Positions 7,594 through 17,153 of a stretch of DNA of 64,000 nt are shown here, piece by piece. The stretch is taken from assembly GCA_035630295.1 (NCBI GenBank), contig DASQKY010000005.1:1-64000 (forward strand). The letters run 5' to 3'. Under the pieces are notes generated by a model that saw only the letters and a program-made list of their open reading frames with translations, did no database searches and was not told the origin of the DNA. The position numbers and the translations under genes are program-made. The stretch comes from Acidimicrobiales bacterium (GTDB lineage Bacteria; Actinomycetota; Acidimicrobiia; Acidimicrobiales; Iamiaceae). Position 1 is the stretch's first letter. Every line of letters begins with the position of its first letter.

Positions 7594-10269
7594 ATGGCCC
7601 GATCAGTCGACATCGTCCCCCACACCCACTGGGACCGGGAGTGGTACCGGACCTTCCAGGCCTTCCGCATGCGCCTGGTCGACCTGGTCGACGGGCTGCT
7701 GGACCGGCTCGACACCGACCCCGGCTACGCCCACTTCATGCTCGACGGGCAGATGGCCGTGGTCGACGACTACCTGGCCATCAGGCCCCACGAGGCCGAC
7801 CGCATCCGCCGCCTGGTCGCCGCCGGCCGCCTCAGCGTGGGGCCCTGGTACGTGCTCATGGACGAGTTCCTGGTCTCGGGCGAGACCATCGTGCGGGACC
7901 TGGAGATGGGCCTGGAGCGGGCCGCCTCCTTCGGGGGGGCCATGGAGGTCGGCTACCTGCCGGACATGTTCGGCCACATCGCCCAGATGCCCCAGGTCCT
8001 GGCCGGCTTCGGGCTGGACGAGGCCGTGGTGTGGCGGGGCATCCCGGCTGCCGTCGACGCCCCCGCCTTCCGGTGGCGCTCGCCGGACGGCAGCGAGGTG
8101 CTGGCCGAGTACCTGGCCGACGGGTACTCCAACGGCGCCGTCCTGCCCCCCGACGCCAAGGAGCTGCTGGCCCGGGTGGCCGACTGGGCCGACCGCCACG
8201 AGCCCCGCTCCGGCGACCCCCTGCTGTGGATGAACGGCACCGACCACCTCATGCCCCAGGCCGCCCTGGGGCGCCTGGTGGCCGAGGCCGACGCGCTCTC
8301 GGAGGAGTGGGACCTGCGGGTCTGCTCCCTGGCCGAGCACGTGGCGGCCCGGGCCGCGGCCCTCGACGACGCCCCCGGCGGGCGGGCCGCCCTGCCCACC
8401 TGGACCGGCGAGCTGCGCTCCGGGGCCCGGACCAACGTCCTCATGGGCGTCACCTCCAACCGGGTCGACGTCCGCCAGCGGGCGGCCCGGGCCGAGGCCG
8501 CGCTGGAGCGCCGGGCCGAGCCGCTCTGCGCCCTGTTCGCCCCGGCCGGGGCCTGGCCCGAGGCCTTCCTGGCCGAGGCCTGGGGCCTGGTGGTCCGCAA
8601 CGCGGCCCACGACTCGATCTGCGCCTGCTCGGTGGACCCGGTGGTCGACGCCGTGCTCCACCGCTACGACGAGGCCATCGACGTGGCCGACGGCCTGGTG
8701 GCCCTGGCCCTGAGGGGCATCGGGGCCGCCGCCGGCGGCACCGGCCCGGTGGTGGTGAACCCCACGGCCCGGGCCCGCACCGGCGTGGTCGAGGTCACCG
8801 TGGACGACCCCGAGGGGGCCGGCGCCCCGGCCGGCACCCAGGTCCTGGCCCCCCTACCGGCCCGACGCCTGGTCGACGGCGGGAGCCGGGTCAACCTGGG
8901 CGAGGTGGTGACCCGGGTGCTGGCCACCGACCGCAGCCTGGTCCAGGTCGACCTGGACGAGGGACCCGACGGCATCACCGTCCTGGCCCGCGCCGCGGCC
9001 GTGGCCCCCGACGCCGAGATCGACCACGAGGAGCTGCGGGCCCGCGTCGCCGAGCTGGTGGCAGCCGGGCCCCCGGGCACGCCGGTGATGGCCTGGCGGG
9101 AGGGCCACCCGGGCCTGCGGCTGCTGGCCCGGGCCACGGTGGACGGCTTCTCCTGGCGGCGCTGGGACCCGGCCGGCGCCGCCCCCGTCGAGGCGGCCCG
9201 GGCCGCCGTCACCGAGGGCGGCGGCGCCCGGCTGGGCAACGGCGTGGTCGCGGTCGAGGTCGACCCCGGCACCGGGACGTGGTCGCTGGGCGGGCGGCCC
9301 GGCTACGGCCGCCTGGTCGACGGCGGCGACCACGGCGACACCTACAACTGGTGCCCGCCCCCGGCCGGCGACGTGCTGGTCGAGGCGCCCGACGCGGTGC
9401 GGGTGGCGGTGGTGGAGGACGGCCCGGTCCGGGCCCGGGTCCGCATCGAGGCCGACCACACCTGGCCCGAGGCCGTGGTGGACGGGGCCCGCTCCGGGGC
9501 CGTGGCCACCACGGTGGTGACCGAGCTGGCCGTCCACGCCGGCGAGGCCCTGCTGCGGGTCACCACCACCGTCGACAACCGCAGCCGCGACCATCGCCTG
9601 CGGGTGCACCACCCCCTCCCCCGCCGGGCCACGGCCTCAGCCGCCGGGTGCGCCTTTGCCACCGTCCCCCGGGGCCTGGAGGCCGAGGGCGGGCCCACCG
9701 AGGCGCCCCTGCCCACCTTTCCGGCCCGGGGCCACGTCACCGCCGGTGACCTGACCGCGGTGGTGGAGGGCGTGGTGGAGTACGAGCTGGTCGGCATCGA
9801 GGACGAGGAGGCCACCGAGCTGGCCCTCACCCTGCTGCGGGCCACCGGCCTGCTGTCGCAGGGCCCCATGGAGACCCGGCCCGTCCCGGCCGGGCCGGTG
9901 GTGGCCACGCCCGGGGCCCAGGTGCCCGGCCCCACCACCGTGCGCTACGGCCTGGCCGTCGACGCGGCCGACCCCCTGGCCCTGGCCGACGACCTGGTCG
10001 TCGGGCTGCTGGTGGCCTCGCCCCGGGGGCCGCACCGGGCCGACGGGCACACCGCCCTGGCCGTGGACGGGGCCGAGGTGTCCTCGGTGCGCCGCCGCCA
10101 CGGCCGGCTGGAGGTGCGGGTCTGGAACCCGAGCGACGCCGAGACCGTGGTGCACGTCGACCGCCCGGGCTGGCAGGTCGACCTCCGGGGCCGCCCCCTG
10201 GACCGCCTGGACGGGCCCTTCACGCTCCGCCCCTGGGGGATCGCCACCCTGTCCCTCGACGACCGGTGA
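7594..10269 (+). CDS. Glycoside hydrolase family 38 alpha-mannosidase
   Basis: This 891-residue enzyme is predicted to hydrolyse alpha-mannosides, or related glycans, with retention. The catalytic domain begins at once with the GH38 signature HTHWDREW (residues 10-17), which supplies zinc ligands. Asp124 in PDMFGH is at the position of the family's nucleophile and zinc ligand. A helical middle domain and a C-terminal beta-sandwich follow. There is no signal peptide, so it acts in the cytosol, perhaps on stored or imported mannosides. It stands alone between convergent and divergent neighbours, with a leaderless-type promoter. Confidence 0.92.
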   Translation: MARSVDIVPHTHWDREWYRTFQAFRMRLVDLVDGLLDRLDTDPGYAHFMLDGQMAVVDDYLAIRPHEADRIRRLVAAGRLSVGPWYVLMDEFLVSGETIVRDLEMGLERAASFGGAMEVGYLPDMFGHIAQMPQVLAGFGLDEAVVWRGIPAAVDAPAFRWRSPDGSEVLAEYLADGYSNGAVLPPDAKELLARVADWADRHEPRSGDPLLWMNGTDHLMPQAALGRLVAEADALSEEWDLRVCSLAEHVAARAAALDDAPGGRAALPTWTGELRSGARTNVLMGVTSNRVDVRQRAARAEAALERRAEPLCALFAPAGAWPEAFLAEAWGLVVRNAAHDSICACSVDPVVDAVLHRYDEAIDVADGLVALALRGIGAAAGGTGPVVVNPTARARTGVVEVTVDDPEGAGAPAGTQVLAPLPARRLVDGGSRVNLGEVVTRVLATDRSLVQVDLDEGPDGITVLARAAAVAPDAEIDHEELRARVAELVAAGPPGTPVMAWREGHPGLRLLARATVDGFSWRRWDPAGAAPVEAARAAVTEGGGARLGNGVVAVEVDPGTGTWSLGGRPGYGRLVDGGDHGDTYNWCPPPAGDVLVEAPDAVRVAVVEDGPVRARVRIEADHTWPEAVVDGARSGAVATTVVTELAVHAGEALLRVTTTVDNRSRDHRLRVHHPLPRRATASAAGCAFATVPRGLEAEGGPTEAPLPTFPARGHVTAGDLTAVVEGVVEYELVGIEDEEATELALTLLRATGLLSQGPMETRPVPAGPVVATPGAQVPGPTTVRYGLAVDAADPLALADDLVVGLLVASPRGPHRADGHTALAVDGAEVSSVRRRHGRLEVRVWNPSDAETVVHVDRPGWQVDLRGRPLDRLDGPFTLRPWGIATLSLDDR

Positions 10270-10278
10270 GGGCCCGGC

Positions 10279-11070
10279 TCAGGGGATGATCTCGACCGGG
10301 GTGCCGGTGGGGGCCAGCCACATGACCTGGATGACGGCCCCGTTGTCCATGCGGACGCAGCCGTTGCTGGTGGGCTCGCCCAGCAGGCCGGTGGCGAAGG
10401 TGCCGTGGAGGGCGATCTGGCCCACGCCCCCGCCGAAGCTCTCCAGGGTGGGGCTGAAGGCGCTGACGCTGAGCTGGCCCGCCCCGTAGGCCGGGTCCGG
10501 CGGCTCCAGGGGCCGGACCCCGTCGACGAAGTACGTGCCCAGCGGGGTGGGGGTGTCGTCGCGCCCCACGGCCACGGTGGTCGAGAGCAGGGGGGTGTCG
10601 CCGTGGAGCACGGTGAGGCGGCGGGCGGCCAGCTCGACCCGGATCCAGTTGGGGACCTCGCGCCGGGTCACCGCCTCGGCCCGCACCCATCCGGTGCGGC
10701 CGTTGGGGCGAGACGACACCTGGATCCGCAGCCAGCCGTCGAGGCGGTCCTCCAGCACCCGGAACACCACCGGCAGGCCCTCCCAGGTGGGGTTGGCCAG
10801 CACCTCCGGCTCGGCGGCGTCGGGGCTGTCGAACACCTCGACGAAGGGCCCGGCGGCGTCGGCCACCGGGAAGGCCAGCGGCCGGCTCGGGCCCTGGGGC
10901 AAGCCGCTGATGGGCCAGGCCCCCTCCACCAGCGCGGGGGCCGTCGCCACCGTCGGGCCCACCCGGCCGGCGACCACGGGCGCGTCGCGGCCCGTGGTGG
11001 CCAGCACGCCGCCCAGGGTGCCCAGGCAGGCGGCGACGAGCACGGGGCCGACCGCCCGGGCGACACGCAT
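10279..11070 (-). CDS. L,D-transpeptidase (YkuD domain) with signal peptide
   Basis: L,D-transpeptidases make 3-3 cross-links in peptidoglycan, using a catalytic Cys and His outside the membrane. This 263-residue protein has a signal or anchor sequence (residues 1-25), a region near 85-135 resembling an SH3-type wall-binding domain, and a C-terminal YkuD domain. That domain contains HGTF and SNGCVRM, with the catalytic Cys about 25 residues from the end. The family usually has SHGC; here Asn replaces His next to the Gly, which is also found in actinobacterial members. The gene lies nine bases after the cyclase stop, with a -10 box overlapping that stop. Confidence 0.9.
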   Translation of the reverse strand: MRVARAVGPVLVAACLGTLGGVLATTGRDAPVVAGRVGPTVATAPALVEGAWPISGLPQGPSRPLAFPVADAAGPFVEVFDSPDAAEPEVLANPTWEGLPVVFRVLEDRLDGWLRIQVSSRPNGRTGWVRAEAVTRREVPNWIRVELAARRLTVLHGDTPLLSTTVAVGRDDTPTPLGTYFVDGVRPLEPPDPAYGAGQLSVSAFSPTLESFGGGVGQIALHGTFATGLLGEPTSNGCVRMDNGAVIQVMWLAPTGTPVEIIP

Positions 11071-11076
11071 GACCGG

Positions 11077-11082
11077 ACGCTA
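11077..11082 (-). promoter_or_regulatory. -10 box TAGCGT for the L,D-transpeptidase, overlapping the cyclase stop codon
   Basis: It ends six bases before ATG 11070. Its first three bases are the TAG stop of the upstream cyclase gene, so the match may partly reflect stop-codon choice. Confidence 0.35.
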
Positions 11083-12303
11083 CCGCGGCCGGGAGCGCCC
11101 GGAGCCCGAGCGGGTCCGGACCCGGGCCTCCTCCAGGGCGGCCAGGCGCTCCTCCCGGGCCTCGGTGCGGCGCTCGCGCACCACCGAGCGGGGCCCGGCC
11201 CGGTCGTCGTCGTCGGCCCGGCGCACCGACCACAGCGGCACCCGCCCGATGTCCTTGATGCGCCGGGGCTTGAGCGACTTCCAGGCCAACGCCTCGTCGT
11301 CGCCCACCGCGGTGCGGACCTCGTCGGTGGTCACCACCGAGCCCGGGAAGGCGATGTTGACGACGCGGCTGGCCAGGTTGACCACCGGGCCGTACAGGTC
11401 GGCCTCCCGCTCCAGCACCGGGCCGCAGGCGATGCCCACCCGCACGTCGGACAGGGCCTCGTCGGCGGCGTACTCCTCGGCCAGGGCCAGGCCCACCCGC
11501 ACCGCCTCGGCCGGGTCGTCGACCACGTACATGACCTCGTCGCCGATCATCTTCACCACCCGGCCCTCGAAGCTGGTGACGGTGTCGTAGGCGATCTCCT
11601 CGAAGCGGCCCACGATGCTGGCCAGGGTGTGCTCGTCGACCTGTTGGCTGAGGGTGGTGAAGCCGACCAGGTCGGCGAAGCCCACCGCCTTCACGTCCCG
11701 CCCCTCGCCGGTGTCGAGCTCGCGGACGATGCGGCGCCGGGCCGCGATCTGCAGGTGGCGCCGCCACACGTGCTCGATGACCTGGGTCATGGTCGGGAGC
11801 ATGGTGTTGGCCACCAGGGCCATCTGCGGGTCGTCGGCGGCCCGGGTGGCGGGGTCGGCCTCGAAGGAGTCGACCATGGCCGTGGCCACCCGGGCCAGCG
11901 ACCAGCCGATGACCCGGCTCATCTGGACGGCCAGGTCCGGCTCGACCAGCCCCAGCTCCATGAGGCCGGCCACCGTGCCCAGCATCTCAGCGTCGACCTC
12001 GGTGAAGATCCGCCCGCCGGGCCGGGGCTCGGGCAGGCCCAGGGACCGCCAGATGAGGGTGATCTGCCGGGCCGGCATGCCGGTGACGGCGGCCAGCTCG
12101 TCGAGGTCGTACCGGGCCGGGTCGGGCACGGCGAAGCGCTCGACGGCCAGGAAGCCCAGGACCCCGGCGGCCTGGGCCCGGTCCAGGGTGGCGTCGTCGA
12201 CGCCCTGCTCGGCCAGCAGGCCCCGCAGCGTGGGCCCGGCGCCGGCAGCCTCGCCCGACGGCGTGAGCTCGTCGCCCAGGGCCTCCTGCTCGCCATCGGT
12301 CAC
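11080..12303 (-). CDS. Class III adenylate/guanylate cyclase with N-terminal regulatory domain
   Basis: This 407-residue soluble protein has an N-terminal helical domain of about 200 residues resembling the autoinhibitory domain of the pH-sensing cyclase Rv1264, then a class III catalytic domain. The two metal-binding Asp residues are in GFADLVGFT and KMIGDEVM. The Lys before MIGD fits an adenine-selecting position, and the transition-state Asn and Arg are in VVNLASRV. It probably makes cAMP. The GTG at 12303 has GGGAGG nine bases upstream and is preferred to the ATG at 12312, which abuts that site. The C terminus is Arg-rich. Confidence 0.88.
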   Translation of the reverse strand: MTDGEQEALGDELTPSGEAAGAGPTLRGLLAEQGVDDATLDRAQAAGVLGFLAVERFAVPDPARYDLDELAAVTGMPARQITLIWRSLGLPEPRPGGRIFTEVDAEMLGTVAGLMELGLVEPDLAVQMSRVIGWSLARVATAMVDSFEADPATRAADDPQMALVANTMLPTMTQVIEHVWRRHLQIAARRRIVRELDTGEGRDVKAVGFADLVGFTTLSQQVDEHTLASIVGRFEEIAYDTVTSFEGRVVKMIGDEVMYVVDDPAEAVRVGLALAEEYAADEALSDVRVGIACGPVLEREADLYGPVVNLASRVVNIAFPGSVVTTDEVRTAVGDDEALAWKSLKPRRIKDIGRVPLWSVRRADDDDRAGPRSVVRERRTEAREERLAALEEARVRTRSGSGRSRPR

Positions 12304-12374
12304 GCGCCGCATCCTCCCGCGTGGGCCTGCCTCACGCCACCCGTGGCCCGAGTGACCCTCCCCCCGCCCTCCGA

Positions 12375-12417
12375 CTTTGGACCGGAGTCCGCCACGGAGG
12401 TCGTCACTGGTCCAAGG
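12375..12417 (-). terminator. Inverted repeat just past the 12422-14668 gene
   Basis: Nine-base arms (12375-12383 and 12409-12417, one mismatch) flank a 25-base loop, four bases after the stop of the upstream minus-strand gene. There is no T-run. It may be a terminator, or an operator for the cyclase gene downstream. Confidence 0.35.
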
Positions 12418-12421
12418 TTCG

Positions 12422-14668
12422 TCAGGTGAAGGAGGCGCCTCCCCCGTCGTCGGGAGCCCCGGGCGGCGGGTCCTCGGCCGGGGGCGGGGTGGTCGACGGG
12501 GGCGGGGCGTCGGGACCGGGGTCCTGGGGGCGCCACACCGAGCGGGGCGGGGCGGCGACGGCCACGGCCCGAGGGGTGCCGGCCGGGTCTCCCTCGGCCG
12601 ACGAGCCCGAGTCGGAGGCTGAGGCCGAGTCGGGGTGGAGGCCGGCCTCGGCCGGGCGGGGCACCGGGTCCAGGAGGGCCTCGCCCCGGCGATCGCGACT
12701 GGACCACCCGGGGTCGAGCCCCGGGGCGGTGAGGACGGCGCCCGGCTCGCCGGGCGGGTCGGCCAGCTCCCACAGGACGGCGGGGCGGTCGCCGTGCCAG
12801 CGCACGGCGTAGGACAGGGTGCCCCAGCGCGTCGGCGCCCCGTGGAGCTCCCAGCCCTGCCCCCACCAGGCCGGCGGCAACCACGGGGTCAGGGCCGGGC
12901 CCTCGGGGCCGTCTGCGACCAGCAGGCGGGCCACCGCGTCGAGCAGCCGGGCCGGGGCCAGGCCGTCGTCGCCCACCCACCGCTCCGGGTCGGACCAGGT
13001 CCAGGTGGCCGAGGCCCGTCGCAGCAGGCCCCACAGCGCCCCCGACGGCTGGCCGGCCCGGGCCGCGGCCACCGCGGTGGCGGCCAGGGCTCGGGGCGTG
13101 GTCGACGGGGCGTCCAGGTCGAGCTCGGGAGCAGGCCCCGTGGGGTGCGCCCGGGCCCCGACCCGAGCGGCGTCGGCGGCCACCCGGGCCGCGGCGTCGG
13201 GCTGGTCGAGGCGGGCCAGCAGCAGGGCCCCGGCGTCGAGGCCCTCGGCCACCACCCGGGGGTCGGTGCCGGACGGCTTGCGCACGGCCCGGCCCAGGGC
13301 CTCGATGGCCCCGCCGACCTCGGGCAGCCAGGCCCGGGCCGGCCCGATGTCGCCCGAGGCCACGGCGTGGACGGCCAGGGCCCGGAGGGCGGCGGCGGTG
13401 GCCTCCGGGGAGCCGAACCCGCCTCCCCGCTGCTGGTCGTCGGGCCAGGCGGCCAGCAACCGGTCCACGGCATCGGCTTCGCCCCACCAGGCCAGGGTGG
13501 ACAGGATCTCCATGCGGTCACCGACCGGGTCGTCCCCGGGCAGGGTCCCGGTGGTGACGGCGTGGGTGGCCGGCGGGGGGGCGGCGTCCGAGGCCGCCGG
13601 CTCCCGCACCACCCGGTGGGCCAGGGGGAGGGATCGGCGGGCGGCGGTCACCGCCTCGGCCAGCACCGGGTCGGGCAGCTCGAGGCGCGGTCCCCGGTCG
13701 GCCAGGGCCATCCACCCCCGGGCCACGGCCTCGGCGTCGGGCAGGTGGGCCGGCCACCCGATGCGGACGCCGCTGTCGTCGTCGGTGAGCATGCCACCGA
13801 GGTCGTAGCCGGACGGGAGGAGCAGGAGGCGGGCGGTGGCCGTGTGGGGCAGCGGGGTCAGGAAGGCGGCCGACACCAGGGCCAGGTCCTCCTCCCCCGA
13901 CAGCTCGGCCCCCTCGCCCTGCAGGGGAGGCATGGGCCAGGGCTCGGCGTCGCCCGCCTCCACGTGGCGGAGGGGATCGGTGCCGTCGCAGGTGCGCGCC
14001 CATCGGGACGGGGCCCGGGGCAACAGGGCGATCGGGTCGTAGACCTCCAGGACCTGGACGCCGGTCCCGCTCCGGGGCTCACCGGCCACGGGCAGGAGGT
14101 CGATCCCCCGGTTGGAGACCAGGCCGACCGGCGAGAAGGGCCGCACCACCCAGGCCAGCACCACCGGGACGGCCGAGCGGTTCTCGACCTCGACCACCAG
14201 CCACTCGTCGCCCCCCGGGTAGTGCGAGCCCCGGGCCCCGAAGGCCCGGTGGACGACGTGGCCGCCCGGCACCCGCACCGTGGTCTCCACCACCGGCGCC
14301 CCGTCGATGCGGGCCTGGGTGACGTTGGCCTCCCGGGCCGGGTGGTACCAGCGGTCCTCGGCCCCGACGGCCCAGTCCACCGACACCGAGTCGTGGACGG
14401 TCACCAGGCCCCGGGGATCGACGGTGGAGGTGCGGCGGCCGTCGACCACCCCCAGCCGGGTCCAGGACGGCACGGCGTCGTCCCGAGCCAGCGACGGGGG
14501 GAGGACCCACCCCGACGCCCGCATGCGGGGCAGCCAGGCCCGGGTCAGCTCCCCGTCGGGCCGCTGCTCGACCCAGGGCGCGTCGCGGGGGGACCCCGGG
14601 TCCCGGTCAGGGCTCCGCCCGCCCCCCGCCACCCCGGCCAGCGCCCGGACGGCCTCCCGCCAGCTCAC
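12422..14668 (-). CDS. Large protein of unknown function, glycosidase-like architecture
   Basis: This 748-residue protein starts at GTG 14668, overlapping the gpsA stop by four bases (GTGA), so it is co-translated with gpsA. Residues 1-330 look like beta-sandwich sequence (ESV-like strands, [29 protein letters not shown]). Residues 350-620 are helical with repeated Ala/Leu/Arg hairpins around [20 protein letters not shown]. This order (beta-sandwich, then helical toroid) recalls debranching-type and other six-hairpin glycosidases, but no catalytic acids can be assigned. The last 70 residues are disordered and Pro/Ser/Asp-rich. No signal peptide is seen. Confidence 0.6.
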   Translation of the reverse strand: MSWREAVRALAGVAGGGRSPDRDPGSPRDAPWVEQRPDGELTRAWLPRMRASGWVLPPSLARDDAVPSWTRLGVVDGRRTSTVDPRGLVTVHDSVSVDWAVGAEDRWYHPAREANVTQARIDGAPVVETTVRVPGGHVVHRAFGARGSHYPGGDEWLVVEVENRSAVPVVLAWVVRPFSPVGLVSNRGIDLLPVAGEPRSGTGVQVLEVYDPIALLPRAPSRWARTCDGTDPLRHVEAGDAEPWPMPPLQGEGAELSGEEDLALVSAAFLTPLPHTATARLLLLPSGYDLGGMLTDDDSGVRIGWPAHLPDAEAVARGWMALADRGPRLELPDPVLAEAVTAARRSLPLAHRVVREPAASDAAPPPATHAVTTGTLPGDDPVGDRMEILSTLAWWGEADAVDRLLAAWPDDQQRGGGFGSPEATAAALRALAVHAVASGDIGPARAWLPEVGGAIEALGRAVRKPSGTDPRVVAEGLDAGALLLARLDQPDAAARVAADAARVGARAHPTGPAPELDLDAPSTTPRALAATAVAAARAGQPSGALWGLLRRASATWTWSDPERWVGDDGLAPARLLDAVARLLVADGPEGPALTPWLPPAWWGQGWELHGAPTRWGTLSYAVRWHGDRPAVLWELADPPGEPGAVLTAPGLDPGWSSRDRRGEALLDPVPRPAEAGLHPDSASASDSGSSAEGDPAGTPRAVAVAAPPRSVWRPQDPGPDAPPPSTTPPPAEDPPPGAPDDGGGASFT

Positions 14669-15678
14669 CGGCCGGGGCGGACGCCGGCCAGCTCGTGGCC
14701 CGAGTCGCGCTTGAGCAGGCCCCGGTAGGCCGCGTCGGCGGCGCGGCCGTCGTGGCACACCGCCTTGACCTGGGCGGCGATGGGCATGTCGATGTCCAGC
14801 TCGTCGGCCAGCTCGCACACCACCTTCGAGGTCCTGACCCCCTCGGCCACCATGTTCATGGCCGCGATGATCTCCTCGATGGTCTCGCCCCGGCCCAGGC
14901 GCTCGCCCACGTGGCGGTTGCGGCTCTGGGGGCTGATGCACGTGGCCACCAGGTCGCCCATGCCGGCCAGGCCCGAGAAGGTCAGGGCCTCGCCCCCCAG
15001 GGCCATGCCCAGGCGGGTCATCTCGTTGAGGCCCCGGGTGACCACCGCGGCCCGGGTGTTGTCGCCCGCCCCCAGCCCGTCGGCCATGCCGGCGGCGATG
15101 GCGATGACGTTCTTGAGCACGCCCCCCAGCTCGCAGCCGACCACGTCCTCGTTGGTGTAGACGCGGAACAGCTCGGTCCGGAACAGGGCCTGGAGGGCGC
15201 GGGCCACGTTGTGGTCGTCCATGGCCATCACCGCGGCGGCGGCGTGGCCGGCCAGGATCTCCCTGGCCAGGTTGGGCCCGGTCAGCACTCCGACGGGGTG
15301 GCCGGGGGTCACCTCGGTGATGATCTCGCTCATCCGCTGGCGGGTGCCGACCTCCAGGCCCTTGGCCAGGCTGACCACCGGCACCCAGGGCCGCAGGTGC
15401 TCGGCCACCTGCTCCAGGGTGGAGCGGAAGCCCAGCGACGGCACCCCCATGACCAGCACGTCGGCCTGGCTGACGGCCTCCTCCAGATCGGCGGTGGCGT
15501 GCAGCGAGGCGGGCAGCTGGTGGTCGGGGAGGTAGTCGCCGTTGCGGTGCTCGGTGCGGATCTGCTCGGCCAGCTCGGGCCGCCGGGACCACAGGGTGGT
15601 GGGCGTGTTGCCCGCGGCCAGGGCGGCGACGGTGGTCCCCCACGACCCGGACCCGATCACCGCCACCCTGATGTCCAT
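14665..15678 (-). CDS. gpsA: Glycerol-3-phosphate dehydrogenase [NAD(P)+]
   Basis: GpsA reduces dihydroxyacetone phosphate to sn-glycerol 3-phosphate for phospholipid synthesis. The 337-residue protein begins [18 protein letters not shown], the dinucleotide-binding GxGxxG fold. It also has the family segments [30 protein letters not shown], the catalytic-Lys region [17 protein letters not shown], and [14 protein letters not shown]. Length is typical. ATG 15678 lies six bases after a TACGGT -10. A longer in-frame start at 15693 would overlap that -10 box. The downstream large unknown gene overlaps its stop. Confidence 0.96.
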   Translation of the reverse strand: MDIRVAVIGSGSWGTTVAALAAGNTPTTLWSRRPELAEQIRTEHRNGDYLPDHQLPASLHATADLEEAVSQADVLVMGVPSLGFRSTLEQVAEHLRPWVPVVSLAKGLEVGTRQRMSEIITEVTPGHPVGVLTGPNLAREILAGHAAAAVMAMDDHNVARALQALFRTELFRVYTNEDVVGCELGGVLKNVIAIAAGMADGLGAGDNTRAAVVTRGLNEMTRLGMALGGEALTFSGLAGMGDLVATCISPQSRNRHVGERLGRGETIEEIIAAMNMVAEGVRTSKVVCELADELDIDMPIAAQVKAVCHDGRAADAAYRGLLKRDSGHELAGVRPGR

Positions 15679-15684
15679 GCGCGG

Positions 15685-15690
15685 ACCGTA
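15685..15690 (-). promoter_or_regulatory. -10 box TACGGT of gpsA
   Basis: It ends six bases before ATG 15678 in non-coding sequence, with no ribosome site, so a leaderless start is likely. Confidence 0.5.
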
Positions 15691-15752
15691 CACCGGGTCG
15701 CCGAGCAGCCGTCAGGCCGCGGCCCGGCCGCGAGCCGACCGGCCGGCACCGG

Positions 15753-15758
15753 TAGCCT
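15753..15758 (+). promoter_or_regulatory. -10 box TAGCCT of cofC
   Basis: It ends seven bases before GTG 15766 in the divergent gpsA-cofC gap. No Shine-Dalgarno sequence is present. Confidence 0.5.
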
Positions 15759-15765
15759 CGGGCTG

Positions 15766-16365
15766 GTGCCGGCCGCCGTCGTGGTCCCCGTGAAGGCGTT
15801 CCGCACCGCCAAGGTGCGCCTGGCCGCCGCCCTCGACCCGGCGGCCCGGGCCGAGCTGGCCCGGCAGATGGCCACCCTGGTGGTGGCGGCGGCCGCTCCC
15901 CTGCCGGTCACCGTGGTGTGCGACGACGAGGAGGTGGCGGCCTGGGCCCGGGGCCTCGGCGTCACCGTGGCCTGGACCCCGGGCCTGGGCCTGGACGGGG
16001 CGGTGGAGGCCGGGGTGGAGGCGGTGGCCGCGACCGGGGCCGACCGGGTGGTGGTGGCCCACGCCGACCTGCCCCTGGCCCGCGACCTGGCCCCCCTGGC
16101 CGACGGCCCCCGGGACGAGGTGACCCTGGTGCCGGACCGTCGCCAGGACGGCACCAACGTGATCGTCCTGCCGGCCCGGTGCGGGTTCCGCTTCGCCTAC
16201 GGGCCCGGCTCCTTCGCCCGCCACCGGGCCGAGGCGGCCCGGCTGGGCCTGGCCGTGCGCACCATCCGCGACGCCCGGCTGGGCTGGGACGTCGACCTGC
16301 CCACCGACCTGGACCTGCCCACCGAGGCCGACCTGGCCCGGGCCGCGGTCGCCGACCCGACGTGA
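15766..16365 (+). CDS. cofC: 2-phospho-L-lactate / phosphoenolpyruvate guanylyltransferase (F420 synthesis)
   Basis: CofC (FbiD in mycobacteria) joins GTP with phospholactate or phosphoenolpyruvate to make the activated side-chain precursor of coenzyme F420. The 199-residue protein has the nucleotidyltransferase-like start VVVPVKAFRTAKVRLA, the VVCDDEEVAAWA segment, VVVAHADLPLA with the metal-binding Asp, and DGTNVIVLPA followed by the FRFAYGPGSFARH motif, all in family order. Start GTG 15766 is leaderless-type. It overlaps the PIG-L gene by four bases (GTGA). The product fits the two LLM-type flavin/F420 oxidoreductase genes found later in the window. Confidence 0.9.
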   Translation: MPAAVVVPVKAFRTAKVRLAAALDPAARAELARQMATLVVAAAAPLPVTVVCDDEEVAAWARGLGVTVAWTPGLGLDGAVEAGVEAVAATGADRVVVAHADLPLARDLAPLADGPRDEVTLVPDRRQDGTNVIVLPARCGFRFAYGPGSFARHRAEAARLGLAVRTIRDARLGWDVDLPTDLDLPTEADLARAAVADPT

Positions 16366-17102
16366 CCGTCCGCTCCCGCGACCTGGACGTCCCCGAGCGG
16401 GCCCTGGCCGTGGGCGCCCACCCCGACGACGTCGAGTTCGGGGCCGGGGCCACCCTGGCCCGGTGGGCGGCCGTGGGGTGCGAGGTGTCGCTGCTGGTCT
16501 GCACCGACGGCTCCAAGGGCACGTGGGACCCCGACGCCGACCAGGCGGAGCTGGTGGCCACCCGCCAGGCCGAGCAGCGGGCCGCGGCCGAGGCCCTGGG
16601 GGCCCGGGGGGCGGTGGTGTTCCTGGGCCTCGTGGACGGTGAGCTGGCGGCCGACCGGGAGGCCACCGCGGCGGTGGCCCGCCACATCCGGGAGCTGCGG
16701 CCCGACGTGTTGCTGGGCCACGACCCGTGGCGGCGCCACCGCCTCCACCCCGACCACCGGGCCGCGGGACGGATCGTGGTCGACGCCCTGGTGGCGGCCC
16801 GCGACCCACACTTCTTCCCGGAGCACGGCGTGGCCCACCACCGGCCCGGGGCGCTGCTGCTGTTCGAGGCCGACGTCGCCGACCACGCCGAGGTGGCCCC
16901 CCCCGAGGCCCTGGAGGCCAAGCTGGCCGCCCTGGAGGCCCACCGCAGCCAGTTCCGCTCGACCATGTTCATCACCGACGAGGACGCCGGCGAGGAGCGC
17001 GACCGCTTCCGCCGCCGGGTCCGGGACGAGGCCGCGGTGGCCGGTCGCCGGGTGGGCCGGGCCGGGGCCGAGCTGTTCGCCCGGCTGCCCACCGATCGCT
17101 GA
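16362..17102 (+). CDS. PIG-L family zinc deacetylase
   Basis: PIG-L enzymes use zinc to remove N-acetyl groups; in Actinomycetota they include MshB (mycothiol synthesis) and Mca (mycothiol conjugate cleavage). This 246-residue protein has the first zinc motif AHPDDVEFG at about residues 19-27 and the second, HPDH, near 127-130, with a typical GCEVSLLVCTDG strand between. It is somewhat short for Mca or MshB, so a different N-acetyl substrate is possible. GTG 16362 overlaps the cofC stop, so the two are co-translated. Its own stop lies inside the CTGACG palindrome at 17099-17113. Confidence 0.88.
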   Translation: MTVRSRDLDVPERALAVGAHPDDVEFGAGATLARWAAVGCEVSLLVCTDGSKGTWDPDADQAELVATRQAEQRAAAEALGARGAVVFLGLVDGELAADREATAAVARHIRELRPDVLLGHDPWRRHRLHPDHRAAGRIVVDALVAARDPHFFPEHGVAHHRPGALLLFEADVADHAEVAPPEALEAKLAALEAHRSQFRSTMFITDEDAGEERDRFRRRVRDEAAVAGRRVGRAGAELFARLPTDR

Positions 17103-17113
17103 CGGTCCGTCAG
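17099..17113. promoter_or_regulatory. Operator-like palindrome CTGACG-N3-CGTCAG (copy 1)
   Basis: The 15-base perfect inverted repeat (CTGACGGTCCGTCAG) sits three bases upstream of a TAGCGT -10 box. The same element, one base different, is found at 57256-57270 at the same distance from its -10. The size suits a TetR-type repressor dimer. It includes the TGA stop of the PIG-L gene. Confidence 0.55.
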
Positions 17114-17116
17114 AAC

Positions 17117-17122
17117 TAGCGT
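17117..17122 (+). promoter_or_regulatory. -10 box TAGCGT of the hydrolase lipoprotein gene
   Basis: The hexamer follows the palindrome by three bases. Transcription would begin near 17129, leaving a leader of about 25 bases with AGGGGA before ATG 17154. Unlike most starts here, this gene has a leader. Confidence 0.5.
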
Positions 17123-17153
17123 CGGGGCGCTGCGGCCACGACAGGGGACCACC

